A DNA stretch of 64,000 nucleotides, taken from Flavobacteriaceae bacterium (GTDB lineage Bacteria; Bacteroidota; Bacteroidia; Flavobacteriales; Flavobacteriaceae). The stretch spans positions 1-64,000 of the forward strand of contig JALWTD010000021.1 in assembly GCA_027082925.1 (NCBI GenBank), written 5' to 3'. A program made the position numbers and the translations under genes. Below, piece by piece: positions 33,570 to 42,700 of this stretch (positions are counted from its first letter, which is position 1; each line of letters begins with the position of its first letter). The notes under the pieces were generated by a model. That model saw only the letters and a list, made by a program, of their open reading frames with translations, made no database searches and was not told the origin of the DNA.

Positions 33570-35195
33570 TTAATCAAGTTGTGGTCCGGCAGCTACAAGT
33601 GCTTTTCCCTCATCGTTATCTGTATATTTATCAAAGTTTTCTATAAATAATTTAGCCAATTTTGTAGCCTTACTTGCCCACTCCGATGCAGCTTCATACG
33701 TGTCTCTAGGGTCTAAAATATCCGGATTAACTCCAGGTAAAGTCGTAGGTATCTCTAAATTAAATATTGGAAGTGTTTTGGTTGGTGCATTTTCTATAGA
33801 ACCGTCTAAAATACAATCTATAATTGCTCTGGTATCTTTAATAGAAATTCGTTTTCCTGTACCATTCCACCCGGTGTTTACTAAATAAGCTGTTGCATTA
33901 TGTGCTTCCATTTTTTTAACCAATTCTTCTCCGTATTTAGTAGGGTGAAGTGATAAAAAAGCTTCTCCAAAACAAGCTGAAAAAGTAGGTGTTGGCTCGT
34001 TTACACCTCTTTCTGTTCCTGCCAATTTTGCAGTAAAGCCCGATAAAAAGTGGTATTTTGTTTGCTCAGGTGTTAATTTTGATACCGGAGGCATTACACC
34101 AAAAGCATCTGCCGTTAAAAAGATGACCTTTGAAGCATGACCGGCTTTTGATATCGGTTTTACAATGTTTTCAATATGATAAATTGGGTAAGACACACGT
34201 GTGTTTTGTGTTACTGATCCGTCAGAAAAATCAATTTTTCCATTCTCATCAACCGTAACATTTTCTAAAAGAGCATCTCTTTTAATTGCTCCGTAAATAT
34301 CAGATTCGGCTTCTTTATCTAAATTAATGGTTTTTGCATAACAGCCACCTTCAAAATTAAATACACCTTCATCATCCCAGCCGTGTTCATCGTCACCTAT
34401 TAATTCTCTTTTTGGATCGGTAGACAACGTTGTTTTACCAGTGCCTGAAAGTCCGAAAAATATAGCAACATCACCATCTTTTCCTTTGTTTGCAGAGCAA
34501 TGCATTGAAGCAATTCCATTTAAAGGAAGATAATAATTCATCATAGCAAACATTCCTTTTTTCATTTCTCCACCATACCACGTTCCTCCTATTACTTGCA
34601 TTCGTTCTGTTAAATTAAATGCTGTAAATACTTCAGAATTTAAACCGTGTTCTCTCCATTTTTTATTACTAGTTAATGAACCGTTAATAACAATAAAATC
34701 GGGTTCTCCATACGTTTTAAGCTCTTCTTCTGTAGGTCTTATAAACATATTTTTAACAAAGTGTGCTTGCCAAGGAACTTCAACAATAAATCGTACTTTT
34801 AAACGCGTATCTTCATTTGCTCCACAAAAAGCATCTACTACAAATATTTTTTTGTTAGACAGTTGTGTTAAAACAGTTTCTTTTAAATCTGACCAAACCT
34901 CTTGTGTTATCGGTTTGTTGTCATTTTCTGCCTTTTCTGAAGTCCACCAAATAGTATCTTTGGTAATCGCATCTTTAACAATGTATTTGTCTTTTGGAGA
35001 GCGTCCTGTAAATTTTCCTGTCATCACATTTACAGCGCCTAATTCGGTAAGTACTCCTTTGCTAAATCCTTCTAAGTTTGGATCTAATTCGTACTCGTAA
35101 AGAGCATCGTAAGACGGATTGTAAATGATTTCTTGAGCGTTTTTAATTCCTAACTTTTCTAATGAGGTAAGTATCGATTGTTTAATAAGTTCCAT
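33570..35195 (-). CDS. pckA: Phosphoenolpyruvate carboxykinase (ATP), PckA
   Basis: This 541-aa cytoplasmic enzyme makes phosphoenolpyruvate from oxaloacetate in gluconeogenesis. It shows [11 protein letters not shown] near residue 65, the P-loop [11 protein letters not shown] near 245, the metal site GDDEHGW and the C-terminal [11 protein letters not shown]. All belong to the ATP-type family. Upstream, a 20-bp perfect palindrome (35324-35343) suggests sugar-responsive control. The gene is monocistronic. Confidence 0.96.
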   Translation of the reverse strand: MELIKQSILTSLEKLGIKNAQEIIYNPSYDALYEYELDPNLEGFSKGVLTELGAVNVMTGKFTGRSPKDKYIVKDAITKDTIWWTSEKAENDNKPITQEVWSDLKETVLTQLSNKKIFVVDAFCGANEDTRLKVRFIVEVPWQAHFVKNMFIRPTEEELKTYGEPDFIVINGSLTSNKKWREHGLNSEVFTAFNLTERMQVIGGTWYGGEMKKGMFAMMNYYLPLNGIASMHCSANKGKDGDVAIFFGLSGTGKTTLSTDPKRELIGDDEHGWDDEGVFNFEGGCYAKTINLDKEAESDIYGAIKRDALLENVTVDENGKIDFSDGSVTQNTRVSYPIYHIENIVKPISKAGHASKVIFLTADAFGVMPPVSKLTPEQTKYHFLSGFTAKLAGTERGVNEPTPTFSACFGEAFLSLHPTKYGEELVKKMEAHNATAYLVNTGWNGTGKRISIKDTRAIIDCILDGSIENAPTKTLPIFNLEIPTTLPGVNPDILDPRDTYEAASEWASKATKLAKLFIENFDKYTDNDEGKALVAAGPQLD

Positions 35196-35323
35196 TAGTA
35201 ATGTGCTATTATGTTGGTTGGTTTTTATAGTTAATTGTTAGTAACAAATTTTCGTTCTCAATATTAGTAATAACTTTTTATTTATTAAAGTATTTTACTT
35301 CGTTATTTCTTCTTTCTTCTTTT

Positions 35324-35343
35324 TTACGAAAACGTTTTCGTAA
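35324..35343. promoter_or_regulatory. 20-bp perfect palindrome upstream of pckA, LacI-family-type operator
   Basis: TTACGAAAACGTTTTCGTAA is fully symmetric with a central CG, the form typical of LacI/GalR-family operators. It lies 129-148 bp upstream of the pckA start codon, between two candidate -7 boxes (35391-35398 and the weaker CAATATTA at 35259-35266, minus strand). The cognate regulator is not in the window. Confidence 0.7.
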
Positions 35344-35390
35344 TTTAATTTTAAAAAAAGCGATGGTTCGCATTTTGAAAAAATATTTGG

Positions 35391-35398
35391 CAAATATA
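35391..35398 (-). promoter_or_regulatory. Candidate -7 element of pckA (distal)
   Basis: TATATTTG on the minus strand fits TAnnTTTG. Use of this site would give a leader of nearly 190 nt, with the palindrome about 45-65 nt inside the transcript, where a bound repressor would block elongation. Confidence 0.4.
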
Positions 35399-35453
35399 GG
35401 TATTTGTTTTTGCTGAAAAACTTTTTTTACTGATTTTTAATTAATTGTAACTT

Positions 35454-35828
35454 TTAAGACATGTTTTTTTTTAAAAACAACATAGCCATTCGTAACCACC
35501 CTATAATTAAAAGCAACCCTCCTAACGGTGTCACAAACCAAATACCCTTGGCGTTTACACCCAACACAATAGCGTATATAGAGCCTGAAAAAAATAAAAT
35601 TCCGGCATAGAAAAGATAACTGAGTTGTTTCTTTGCAGTAACTGTAAAATACGTACTTGTATTTATAAAAAGTAATACCAACACATGATACATTTGATAA
35701 CGAACTGCAGTTTCAAAACTCTTTAAAGCAGCCTGACTTAAAATTTCTTTAAGAGCGTGTGCTCCAAATGCTCCTGAAATAATGGTGACAGCTCCTAAAA
35801 CGGCAATAATTCCTAGATTTTTATTCAT
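35454..35828 (-). CDS. DUF423 membrane protein
   Basis: This 124-aa protein has four predicted membrane helices and the family opening GAVTIISGAFGAHALKEILS, then ETAVRYQMYHVLVLLF and GSIYAIVLG. It corresponds to the YgdD/TMEM256 family of small inner-membrane proteins, whose function is unknown. Single gene. Confidence 0.88.
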   Translation of the reverse strand: MNKNLGIIAVLGAVTIISGAFGAHALKEILSQAALKSFETAVRYQMYHVLVLLFINTSTYFTVTAKKQLSYLFYAGILFFSGSIYAIVLGVNAKGIWFVTPLGGLLLIIGWLRMAMLFLKKNMS

Positions 35829-35913
35829 CGATTCTTATTTAAGATTACTTTATATGAGTGTTTATGCTTCAAAATTAGGTAAAATTTTGTACTTTTAAGT
35901 AAATAATAATTCT

Positions 35914-36147
35914 ATGGAAGATCAGTCAAATACATTGGTAACCGTTTTAACTGCCAGCTTAATTCACGAAATTCACATCGCTAAAACATTATTGAGTAGC
36001 TACAATATCAATAGCTTTATTTTTGACGAGAATATTGTTACAACTATAGGAACTGCTTTTATTGAAGGTTACAAGCTTAAAGTGAGCACATTAGATTTTG
36101 AAAAAGCACAAGAAATTTTGAACAAGAATCTTTCTCTAGAGAATTAA
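35914..36147 (+). CDS. DUF2007 domain protein
   Basis: This 77-aa protein has the pattern of DUF2007: LTASLIHEIHIAKTLLSSYN followed by INSFIFDEN, then YKLKVSTLDFEKAQEILN. The fold is a small ferredoxin-like domain resembling signal-transducing PII-type units. It stands alone, 73 bp before the saccharopine dehydrogenase gene, and the role is unknown. Confidence 0.82.
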   Translation: MEDQSNTLVTVLTASLIHEIHIAKTLLSSYNINSFIFDENIVTTIGTAFIEGYKLKVSTLDFEKAQEILNKNLSLEN

Positions 36148-36220
36148 TTAATTTCTTCTAATAGTTCTTACTTTAAAATTTGTAATTTCGTAAGCCTAGA
36201 CAATTATTAAAAACACAGAA

Positions 36221-37591
36221 ATGAGAAATATATTGGTAATTGGCGCAGGCCGATCATCTTCATCACTAATTACACATTTACTTACAAAATCTTATTCCGA
36301 AAAACTTCATATTACCGTTGCAGACGTTTCGTTAAACCTAGCTCAAAATAAAATAAACGGTCACGAAAATGGAACGGCTATAACTGTTGATATTTTTAAT
36401 AAAGAAGAACGTGAAAAAGTAATTCAACAAGCCGATATTGTGGTATCTATGCTTCCGGCACACCTTCATTTAAATGTAGCTAAAGACTGTTTAACTTTTG
36501 GGAAAAACATGGTTACAGCTTCTTACATTTCAAAAGAAATGAAACAATTAAACGAAGAGGCTGTAGCTAAAAACCTCATCTTTATGAATGAAATAGGCCT
36601 TGACCCCGGAATTGATCATATGAGCGCTATGCAAGTCATTGACAATATTCGAAATCAGGGTGGTAAAATGCTTCTTTTTGAATCGTTTACCGGCGGATTG
36701 GTTGCTCCGGAGAGCGATGATAATTTATGGAATTATAAATTTACTTGGAATCCTAGAAATGTAGTGTTGGCAGGCCAAGGTGGTGCCGCTAAATTTTTAC
36801 AAGAAGGTACCTACAAATACATTCCTTATCACAAATTATTTAGACGTACCGAAATTTTAACCATTGACGATTATGGAAAATTTGAAGCCTATGCCAATAG
36901 AGATTCTTTAAAATACAAAAATGTATACGGACTCGATGATATTTTAACACTGTACAGAGGAACCATTAGACGAGTTGGGTTTTCAAGAGCGTGGAATGTT
37001 TTTGTACAATTGGGAATGACTGACGATAGCTATACCATTGAAGATTCTGAAAATATGAGCTATCGCGAGTTTACAAATTCATTTTTAGCATACAATCCTA
37101 ACGACTCGGTAGAATTAAAACTCAGACATTACTTAAAAATTGATCAAGATGATATTATTTGGGAAAAGTTAGTAGAACTCGACCTATTTAGTCCTTATAA
37201 AAAAGTAGGTTTAGCTAATGCAACCCCTGCACAAATTCTTGAAAAGATACTAAAAGATAGTTGGACGCTTAAAGAAGATGACAAAGATATGATTGTTATG
37301 CAACATCTCTTTGGATACGAATTAGATGGCGAAAAACACCAAATAGAAAGCAGTATGGTTTGCATTGGCGACAATCAAGTGTATACTGCTATGGCTAAAA
37401 CGGTTGGACTCCCTGTTGCGATTGCAACGCTTAAAATATTAAATGGTGAAATAAAAACTCCGGGAGTACAAATTCCTATAAATAAAGAGGTGTACGAACC
37501 TATTTTAGCTGAATTAAAAGAAAATGGGATTGTTTTTAATGAAAAAAAAGTGCCTTACTTAGGGTACAATCCTCATAATATTTTAGGGTAA
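36221..37591 (+). CDS. Saccharopine dehydrogenase family protein (lysine-2-oxoglutarate pathway)
   Basis: This 456-aa protein has an N-terminal Rossmann motif (LVIGAGRSSSSLITHLL), the middle segment NEIGLDPGIDHMSAMQVIDN typical of saccharopine dehydrogenase (glutamate-forming), and the C-terminal GEIKTPGVQIPINKEVYEPI. It should convert saccharopine to glutamate and aminoadipate semialdehyde in lysine breakdown. The lysine-ketoglutarate reductase partner is not in the window. Its stop abuts the stop of trmN6. Confidence 0.9.
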   Translation: MRNILVIGAGRSSSSLITHLLTKSYSEKLHITVADVSLNLAQNKINGHENGTAITVDIFNKEEREKVIQQADIVVSMLPAHLHLNVAKDCLTFGKNMVTASYISKEMKQLNEEAVAKNLIFMNEIGLDPGIDHMSAMQVIDNIRNQGGKMLLFESFTGGLVAPESDDNLWNYKFTWNPRNVVLAGQGGAAKFLQEGTYKYIPYHKLFRRTEILTIDDYGKFEAYANRDSLKYKNVYGLDDILTLYRGTIRRVGFSRAWNVFVQLGMTDDSYTIEDSENMSYREFTNSFLAYNPNDSVELKLRHYLKIDQDDIIWEKLVELDLFSPYKKVGLANATPAQILEKILKDSWTLKEDDKDMIVMQHLFGYELDGEKHQIESSMVCIGDNQVYTAMAKTVGLPVAIATLKILNGEIKTPGVQIPINKEVYEPILAELKENGIVFNEKKVPYLGYNPHNILG

Positions 37592-38311
37592 TTACATCTT
37601 TAAATAAAAATCTTTAACCAAGTTTTTATACGCTGAGGTATATACGTGACGAGCAGTCTCAATAACCAACGTTGTACACACTGTACTTGTTTCCTGAAAA
37701 GAAAACTGTAATAAATTGCGTTTTACAGGTGAGGTTTCTGTGCCTTTTACTGCTGTTTTTCGATTTAAAAAAAGTCCTTTACTGTTGGCAATCTCAATAA
37801 AATGAGAAGCTTCTGAACTTGGAATTACAAAAGCACAACTTCCAGTTTTAGCCAATAACTTTACGGTACCTTCAAGTAAATCGGAATACGATAAACTTTC
37901 GGTATGACGTGCCATCGCTCTATTTTTAGGAAGTGCTTTATAGGTTGAAGTGTAAAATGGCGGATTAGAAATAATAAAATCGTATGTATCTTCTATTTCT
38001 GAAGCAAATTCTTGTAATGATGCATGGTAACAAAACAACCGGTCTCCCCAATCACTGTATTCAAAATTAGCTACTGTTTGTTCATAGGCAAGAGCCTCTA
38101 TTTCTACAGCATCAATGGTTAGTGCATTGCTACGCTGCGCCATCATTAAGGCAATTAACCCGGTTCCTGAACCGATATCTAAAATACTGTCGGTATGTTT
38201 TGGTATTTCAGCCCAAGCACCCAATAAAACACCGTCAGTTCCCACCTTCATGGCGGTTTTATCTTGACAAATGATAAACTGCTTAAATTGAAATTGTTGG
38301 CAAGGCATCAA
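37592..38311 (-). CDS. trmN6: tRNA1(Val) adenine-37 N6-methyltransferase TrmN6
   Basis: This 239-aa protein opens FKQFIICQDKTAMKVGTDGV and has the SAM motif LDIGSGTGLIALMMAQR and the N6-adenine motif DFIISNPPF. These mark the YfiC/TrmN6 group. It overlaps the rimM stop by 4 bp, so it ends the rpsP-rimM-trmN6 operon. Confidence 0.92.
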   Translation of the reverse strand: MMPCQQFQFKQFIICQDKTAMKVGTDGVLLGAWAEIPKHTDSILDIGSGTGLIALMMAQRSNALTIDAVEIEALAYEQTVANFEYSDWGDRLFCYHASLQEFASEIEDTYDFIISNPPFYTSTYKALPKNRAMARHTESLSYSDLLEGTVKLLAKTGSCAFVIPSSEASHFIEIANSKGLFLNRKTAVKGTETSPVKRNLLQFSFQETSTVCTTLVIETARHVYTSAYKNLVKDFYLKM

Positions 38312-38835
38312 TCTAAATATAAATCTATTAACCCTTCAGGAGTCTCTACAATAATTTTACGATTTTGCCTGTCAACCTCTTTAATAAAATTATCAATCAT
38401 TGGAATAAAAACTTCTTTTCCATTAGCATCAATTTCAAATAAAGGTTGTGCAGTAGTATCGTTAACACCGGTAATAACACCTATTTTTCCGTAATTAACA
38501 TCTTCTATTTCAAACTGAATAATTTCGTGAAAGTAGAACTTCTTTCCCGATAGCTTTGGAAGAAATGCCATAGGCAAATACAATGCGGCACCCATAATAG
38601 CATCGGCCGCTGCTTCATCTTCAACATCTTCAAACTTTAACCGTAACTGATTGCCTTTCCGAAGCAAACTTTTTTCAATAAAAAAAGGAACCAGATTGTT
38701 ATTTAACATAACAAATACTGATTCCAAATTATTGTAAAGTGCGGGTTCGTCTGTATCTAACTTAGCTACAACCTCACCTCTAAAACTGTGTTTTCGTACG
38801 ATTTTGCCTAAATAAAAACAATCTTCTTTACGCAT
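38308..38835 (-). CDS. rimM: 16S rRNA processing protein RimM
   Basis: This 175-aa protein has the N-terminal RimM barrel (YLGKIVRKHSFRGEVVAKLD) and the C-terminal PRC-barrel (FEIDANGKEVFIPMIDNFIK, PEGLIDLYLD). It assists 30S assembly and binds S19. It lies 14 bp after rpsP, in the order seen in many bacteria. Confidence 0.95.
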   Translation of the reverse strand: MRKEDCFYLGKIVRKHSFRGEVVAKLDTDEPALYNNLESVFVMLNNNLVPFFIEKSLLRKGNQLRLKFEDVEDEAAADAIMGAALYLPMAFLPKLSGKKFYFHEIIQFEIEDVNYGKIGVITGVNDTTAQPLFEIDANGKEVFIPMIDNFIKEVDRQNRKIIVETPEGLIDLYLD

Positions 38836-38849
38836 TATCGCAACGTAAT

Positions 38850-39443
38850 TTACTCTGTTTTTCCTTCTTCAGATGCTGCACTTTGTGCGTCATCAATAGT
38901 TTCAGGAGCTTCTTCTTCAGGAGCTTCTGCTGCTGCCTTTGCCGCTTCTTCTGCTGCTTTCGCATCAGCCTCTGCTTTAATAGCCTCTTCTTCAGCTTCT
39001 TTTGCTGCAGCTAAACGTTCTTCGTTAATTTTAGCTTCTGCTTCTAGTGCTTTTGATTTTGCATCCGATTTTTCTTTTGCTAAACCATCTCTTTTTGCTG
39101 CAATTTTAGCTTCTTTATCTGCTACCCAAGCTTGAAATTTTTCTTCAGCTTGTTCTTCAGTTAAAGCACCTTTTCGAACACCACCTACTAAGTGATTTTT
39201 TAGCATCGCTCCTTTATAAGATAAAATTGCTTTTGCTGTGTCGGTTGGCTGTGCTCCATTTTGCAACCATTTTACGGCTCCGTCAACATCTAAATCAATA
39301 GTTGCAGGATTTGTATTAGGATTATACGTCCCAATTTTTTCTAAATACTTACCATCTCTTTTTGAGCGTGCATCTGCAGCTACAATCCAATAAAATGGTT
39401 TTCCTTTTTTACCGTGTCTTTGTAATCTAATTTTTACTGGCAT
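38850..39443 (-). CDS. rpsP: 30S ribosomal protein S16 with long Ala/Glu-rich tail
   Basis: Residues 1-85 are a complete S16 ([55 protein letters not shown]). Residues about 105-197 form a charged, Ala/Glu/Lys-rich, helical or disordered tail ([37 protein letters not shown]). Typical S16 proteins are about 80-90 aa. Bacteroidota copies often carry such tails. It heads the rpsP-rimM-trmN6 operon with a -7 element at 39495-39502. Confidence 0.95.
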   Translation of the reverse strand: MPVKIRLQRHGKKGKPFYWIVAADARSKRDGKYLEKIGTYNPNTNPATIDLDVDGAVKWLQNGAQPTDTAKAILSYKGAMLKNHLVGGVRKGALTEEQAEEKFQAWVADKEAKIAAKRDGLAKEKSDAKSKALEAEAKINEERLAAAKEAEEEAIKAEADAKAAEEAAKAAAEAPEEEAPETIDDAQSAASEEGKTE

Positions 39444-39746
39444 TTTTTGTTAATTTTTAAGGTACTCGACCTTTGTTATTAATTTTTAAGTGCGCAAATA
39501 TAATGAGTTTATTTCAATTAACATTCGCTAAATCAGTATATTTTACACTAAATAGTAAAACATGACAAATGTACGATAAAAGTTTTGTTGTCAATTAATT
39601 AACTTAAATTCGTTCTACCGGTATTTTTAGTTATTCTGAAAGTAAAAAATCTGATGGTAATTGTTAATAAAAAAACAAAAAGCAAGAAAGTAGAAAAACA
39701 TTAAATTCATACTTTTAGAATCTCGTTTAAAAGAAAATCAGACACC
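39444..39746. other. 303-bp divergent intergenic region rpsP / dnaE
   Basis: It holds the rpsP -7 box. Nothing else was resolved: no small open frame with coding character, no clear palindrome and no consensus dnaE promoter (nearest is TACTTTTA at about 39708). Confidence 0.6.
39495..39502 (-). promoter_or_regulatory. -7 element of the rpsP operon
   Basis: TATATTTG on the minus strand lies 51 bp upstream of the rpsP ATG. A TTG exists only 12 bp upstream of it, which is short, so the -33 is uncertain. Confidence 0.55.
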
Positions 39747-42700
39747 ATGTTTTTAATATTTGACACTGAAACTACCGGATTACCCAAAAATTGGAATGCT
39801 CCAATTACTGATACGGATAACTGGCCTAGATGTGTTCAAATAGCTTGGCAAATACACGATAAATATGGTAATTTAATTGAACATCAAGATTTCTTGGTTA
39901 AACCCGAAGGCTTTAATATTCCGTACGATTCTGAACAAGTACATGGAATATCTACCCAATTGGCTCAAGAAAAAGGTATCCCGTTAGATACCGTATTAAA
40001 ACACTTTAATGAGGCACTCTCTAAATCAAAGTTTGTTGTTGGTCAAAATGTGAAGTTTGACCTCAATATTATGGGGTGCGAATATTACAGAAAAGGAATT
40101 GATACTCCTTTAAATAGTTTGCCTGTTTTAGATACTTGTACCGAAACAACCGCAGCATTGTGTAAAATACCGGGAGGAAGAGGTGGTCGGTTTAAACTTC
40201 CCACACTAACGGAATTACACCAACACTTATTTAATATTCCTTTTTCTGAAGCTCACAACGCAACTGCCGATGTGGAAGCAACCACACGTTGTTTTTTAGA
40301 GCTTATCAGATTGCAAACTTACACCAAAGAACAACTGGATGTTGAAGATGATTATTTTCAAAAATTTGCAGCAAAAAACCCTTCGGTAATAACTCCTGTT
40401 GGTCTTACTCACTTAAATTTAAAAGAAGAAAGTGCTAAGCTTAAAAATAAGGCAAAAGAAAGTACACCCGCTAAAGCTTCTGTAAAAAACACAGCACTTG
40501 CAACAGCTAATTTTGCCCATTTACATTGTCATTCGCAGTTCTCTATACTACAATCTACTTCCAGTATTAGCAATCTTATTCAAGCAACCATAGCCCACAA
40601 TATGCCGGCTGTAGCACTTACCGATACCGGAAATATGATGGGTGCTTTTTACTTTGTTAAAGAAGCCTTAGCTCATAACAAATCTGTAGAAAAGTTTAAC
40701 GAAAATAAAGCTGAAGAAGAGGAGGCTAAAATTCCTATAAAACCCATATTGGGTTGCGAATTTTACGTGTGCGAAAATCATTTAGATAAAACGAGAAAAG
40801 ATAACGGATATCAAGTTGTGCTGCTGGCTAAAAACAAAAACGGCTACCACAACTTGGCAAAAATGTCGTCTATTTCACATACCAAAGGGTTTTATTACGT
40901 TCCTAGAATTGATAAAAATATTATTAAACAATACAAAAACGACCTTATTGTTTTATCTGGAAACCTATATGGTGAAATTCAAAGTAAAATACTTAACGTA
41001 GGTGAAAAACAAGCTGAAGAAGCACTGCTTTGGTGGAAAGAACAATTTGGTGATGATTTTTATTTGGAAGTGATGAATCACCATCAGGAAAACGAAAAAC
41101 ATGTAAACGATGTTCTTGTTGCTTTTTCTAAAAAACATCAAGTAAAATTAATCGCCACCAACAATACCTTTTATACGTCTAAAGATGAAGCACAAGCTCA
41201 CGATGTACTCTTATGTGTAAAAGAAGGTACCAAAATAGCAACACCTAAAGGAAAAGGTAGAGGATACAGATACGGATTGCCAAATGACGAATACTACTTT
41301 AAAAGTCAAGAGCAAATGAAAGAATTGTTTGCTAATTTACCTGAAGCAATCCTAAATATTCAAGAAATAATAGATAAAGTAGAAATTTACACCCTAGCTC
41401 GCGATGTACTGCTTCCTAAGTTTGATATTCCGCAACAATTTGTACACCCTGACGATGAAAAGGATGGTGGTGTTAGAGGTGAAAATGCCTACCTACGCCA
41501 TTTAACTTTTGAAGGTGCAAAAAAACGTTACGGCGAAGTTTTAGACCCTGAGATAAAAGAACGATTGGAGTTTGAATTATCTATTATTGAAAAAACAGGA
41601 TATCCCGGTTACTTTTTAATTGTATGGGACTTTATACTTGAAGCTCGTAAAATGGGTGTATCTGTTGGACCGGGACGTGGGTCTGCTGCCGGATCTGCTG
41701 TGGCTTATTGCTTGTGGATTACCAATATAGATCCTATTAAATACGACCTCCTTTTTGAGCGATTTTTAAATCCGGACCGCGTATCGCTTCCCGATATTGA
41801 TATCGATTTTGATGATGAAGGTCGTCAAAAGGTAATTGATTTTGTAATCCAAAAATATGGTGCAAGTCAGGTTGCTCAAATTATTACCTACGGTACTATG
41901 GCCGCAAAATCTTCTATTCGAGATACTGCCAGAGTTTTAGACTTGCCACTCTCAGAAGCCGATAGAGTTGCTAAACTCGTTCCTAACATTAAGCTGAAAC
42001 ATATTTTTGGCGAAGATGAAAAAAGTAAAAGTAAAATAAAAGGACTTAGAACTGAAGATCAAGAAAATGTAACCGAATTGGTTAAAATTTCAGAAGGAGA
42101 TGATTTGGTAGCACAAACATTAAAACAAGCTTGTGCCATAGAAGGATCGGTTAGAAATGTAGGAACACATGCCTGTGGTGTTATTATTACTCCTGAAAAT
42201 ATCACCAATTTAATTCCTGTAGCTACAGCGAAAGATTCTGACATGTACGTAACGCAATTCGATAATAATGTGGTAGAAAGTGCCGGATTGCTAAAAATGG
42301 ATTTCTTAGGGCTAAAAACGCTTACCCTCATAAAAGATACCGTTAAAATTGTAAAAGCAATTCACGGAGTGGCACTTGTTCCTGATGAGTTTCCGCTCGA
42401 TGATGAAAAAACGTACGAACTTTTTCAACGTGGTGAAACCATTGGCGTATTTCAATACGAATCTCCCGGTATGCAAAAGCATATGAAATCGTTAAAACCT
42501 ACACAGTTTGCCGATTTAATTGCTATGAATGCGCTTTACAGACCCGGACCTATGGAATACATTCCACTGTTTATCAACCGTAAACACGGAAAAGAATCCA
42601 TTGAATACGACCTTCCTGAAATGGAAGAGTACTTAAAAGAAACATACGGTATTACCGTATATCAAGAGCAGGTAATGTTACTATCTCAAAAGCTAGCCGG

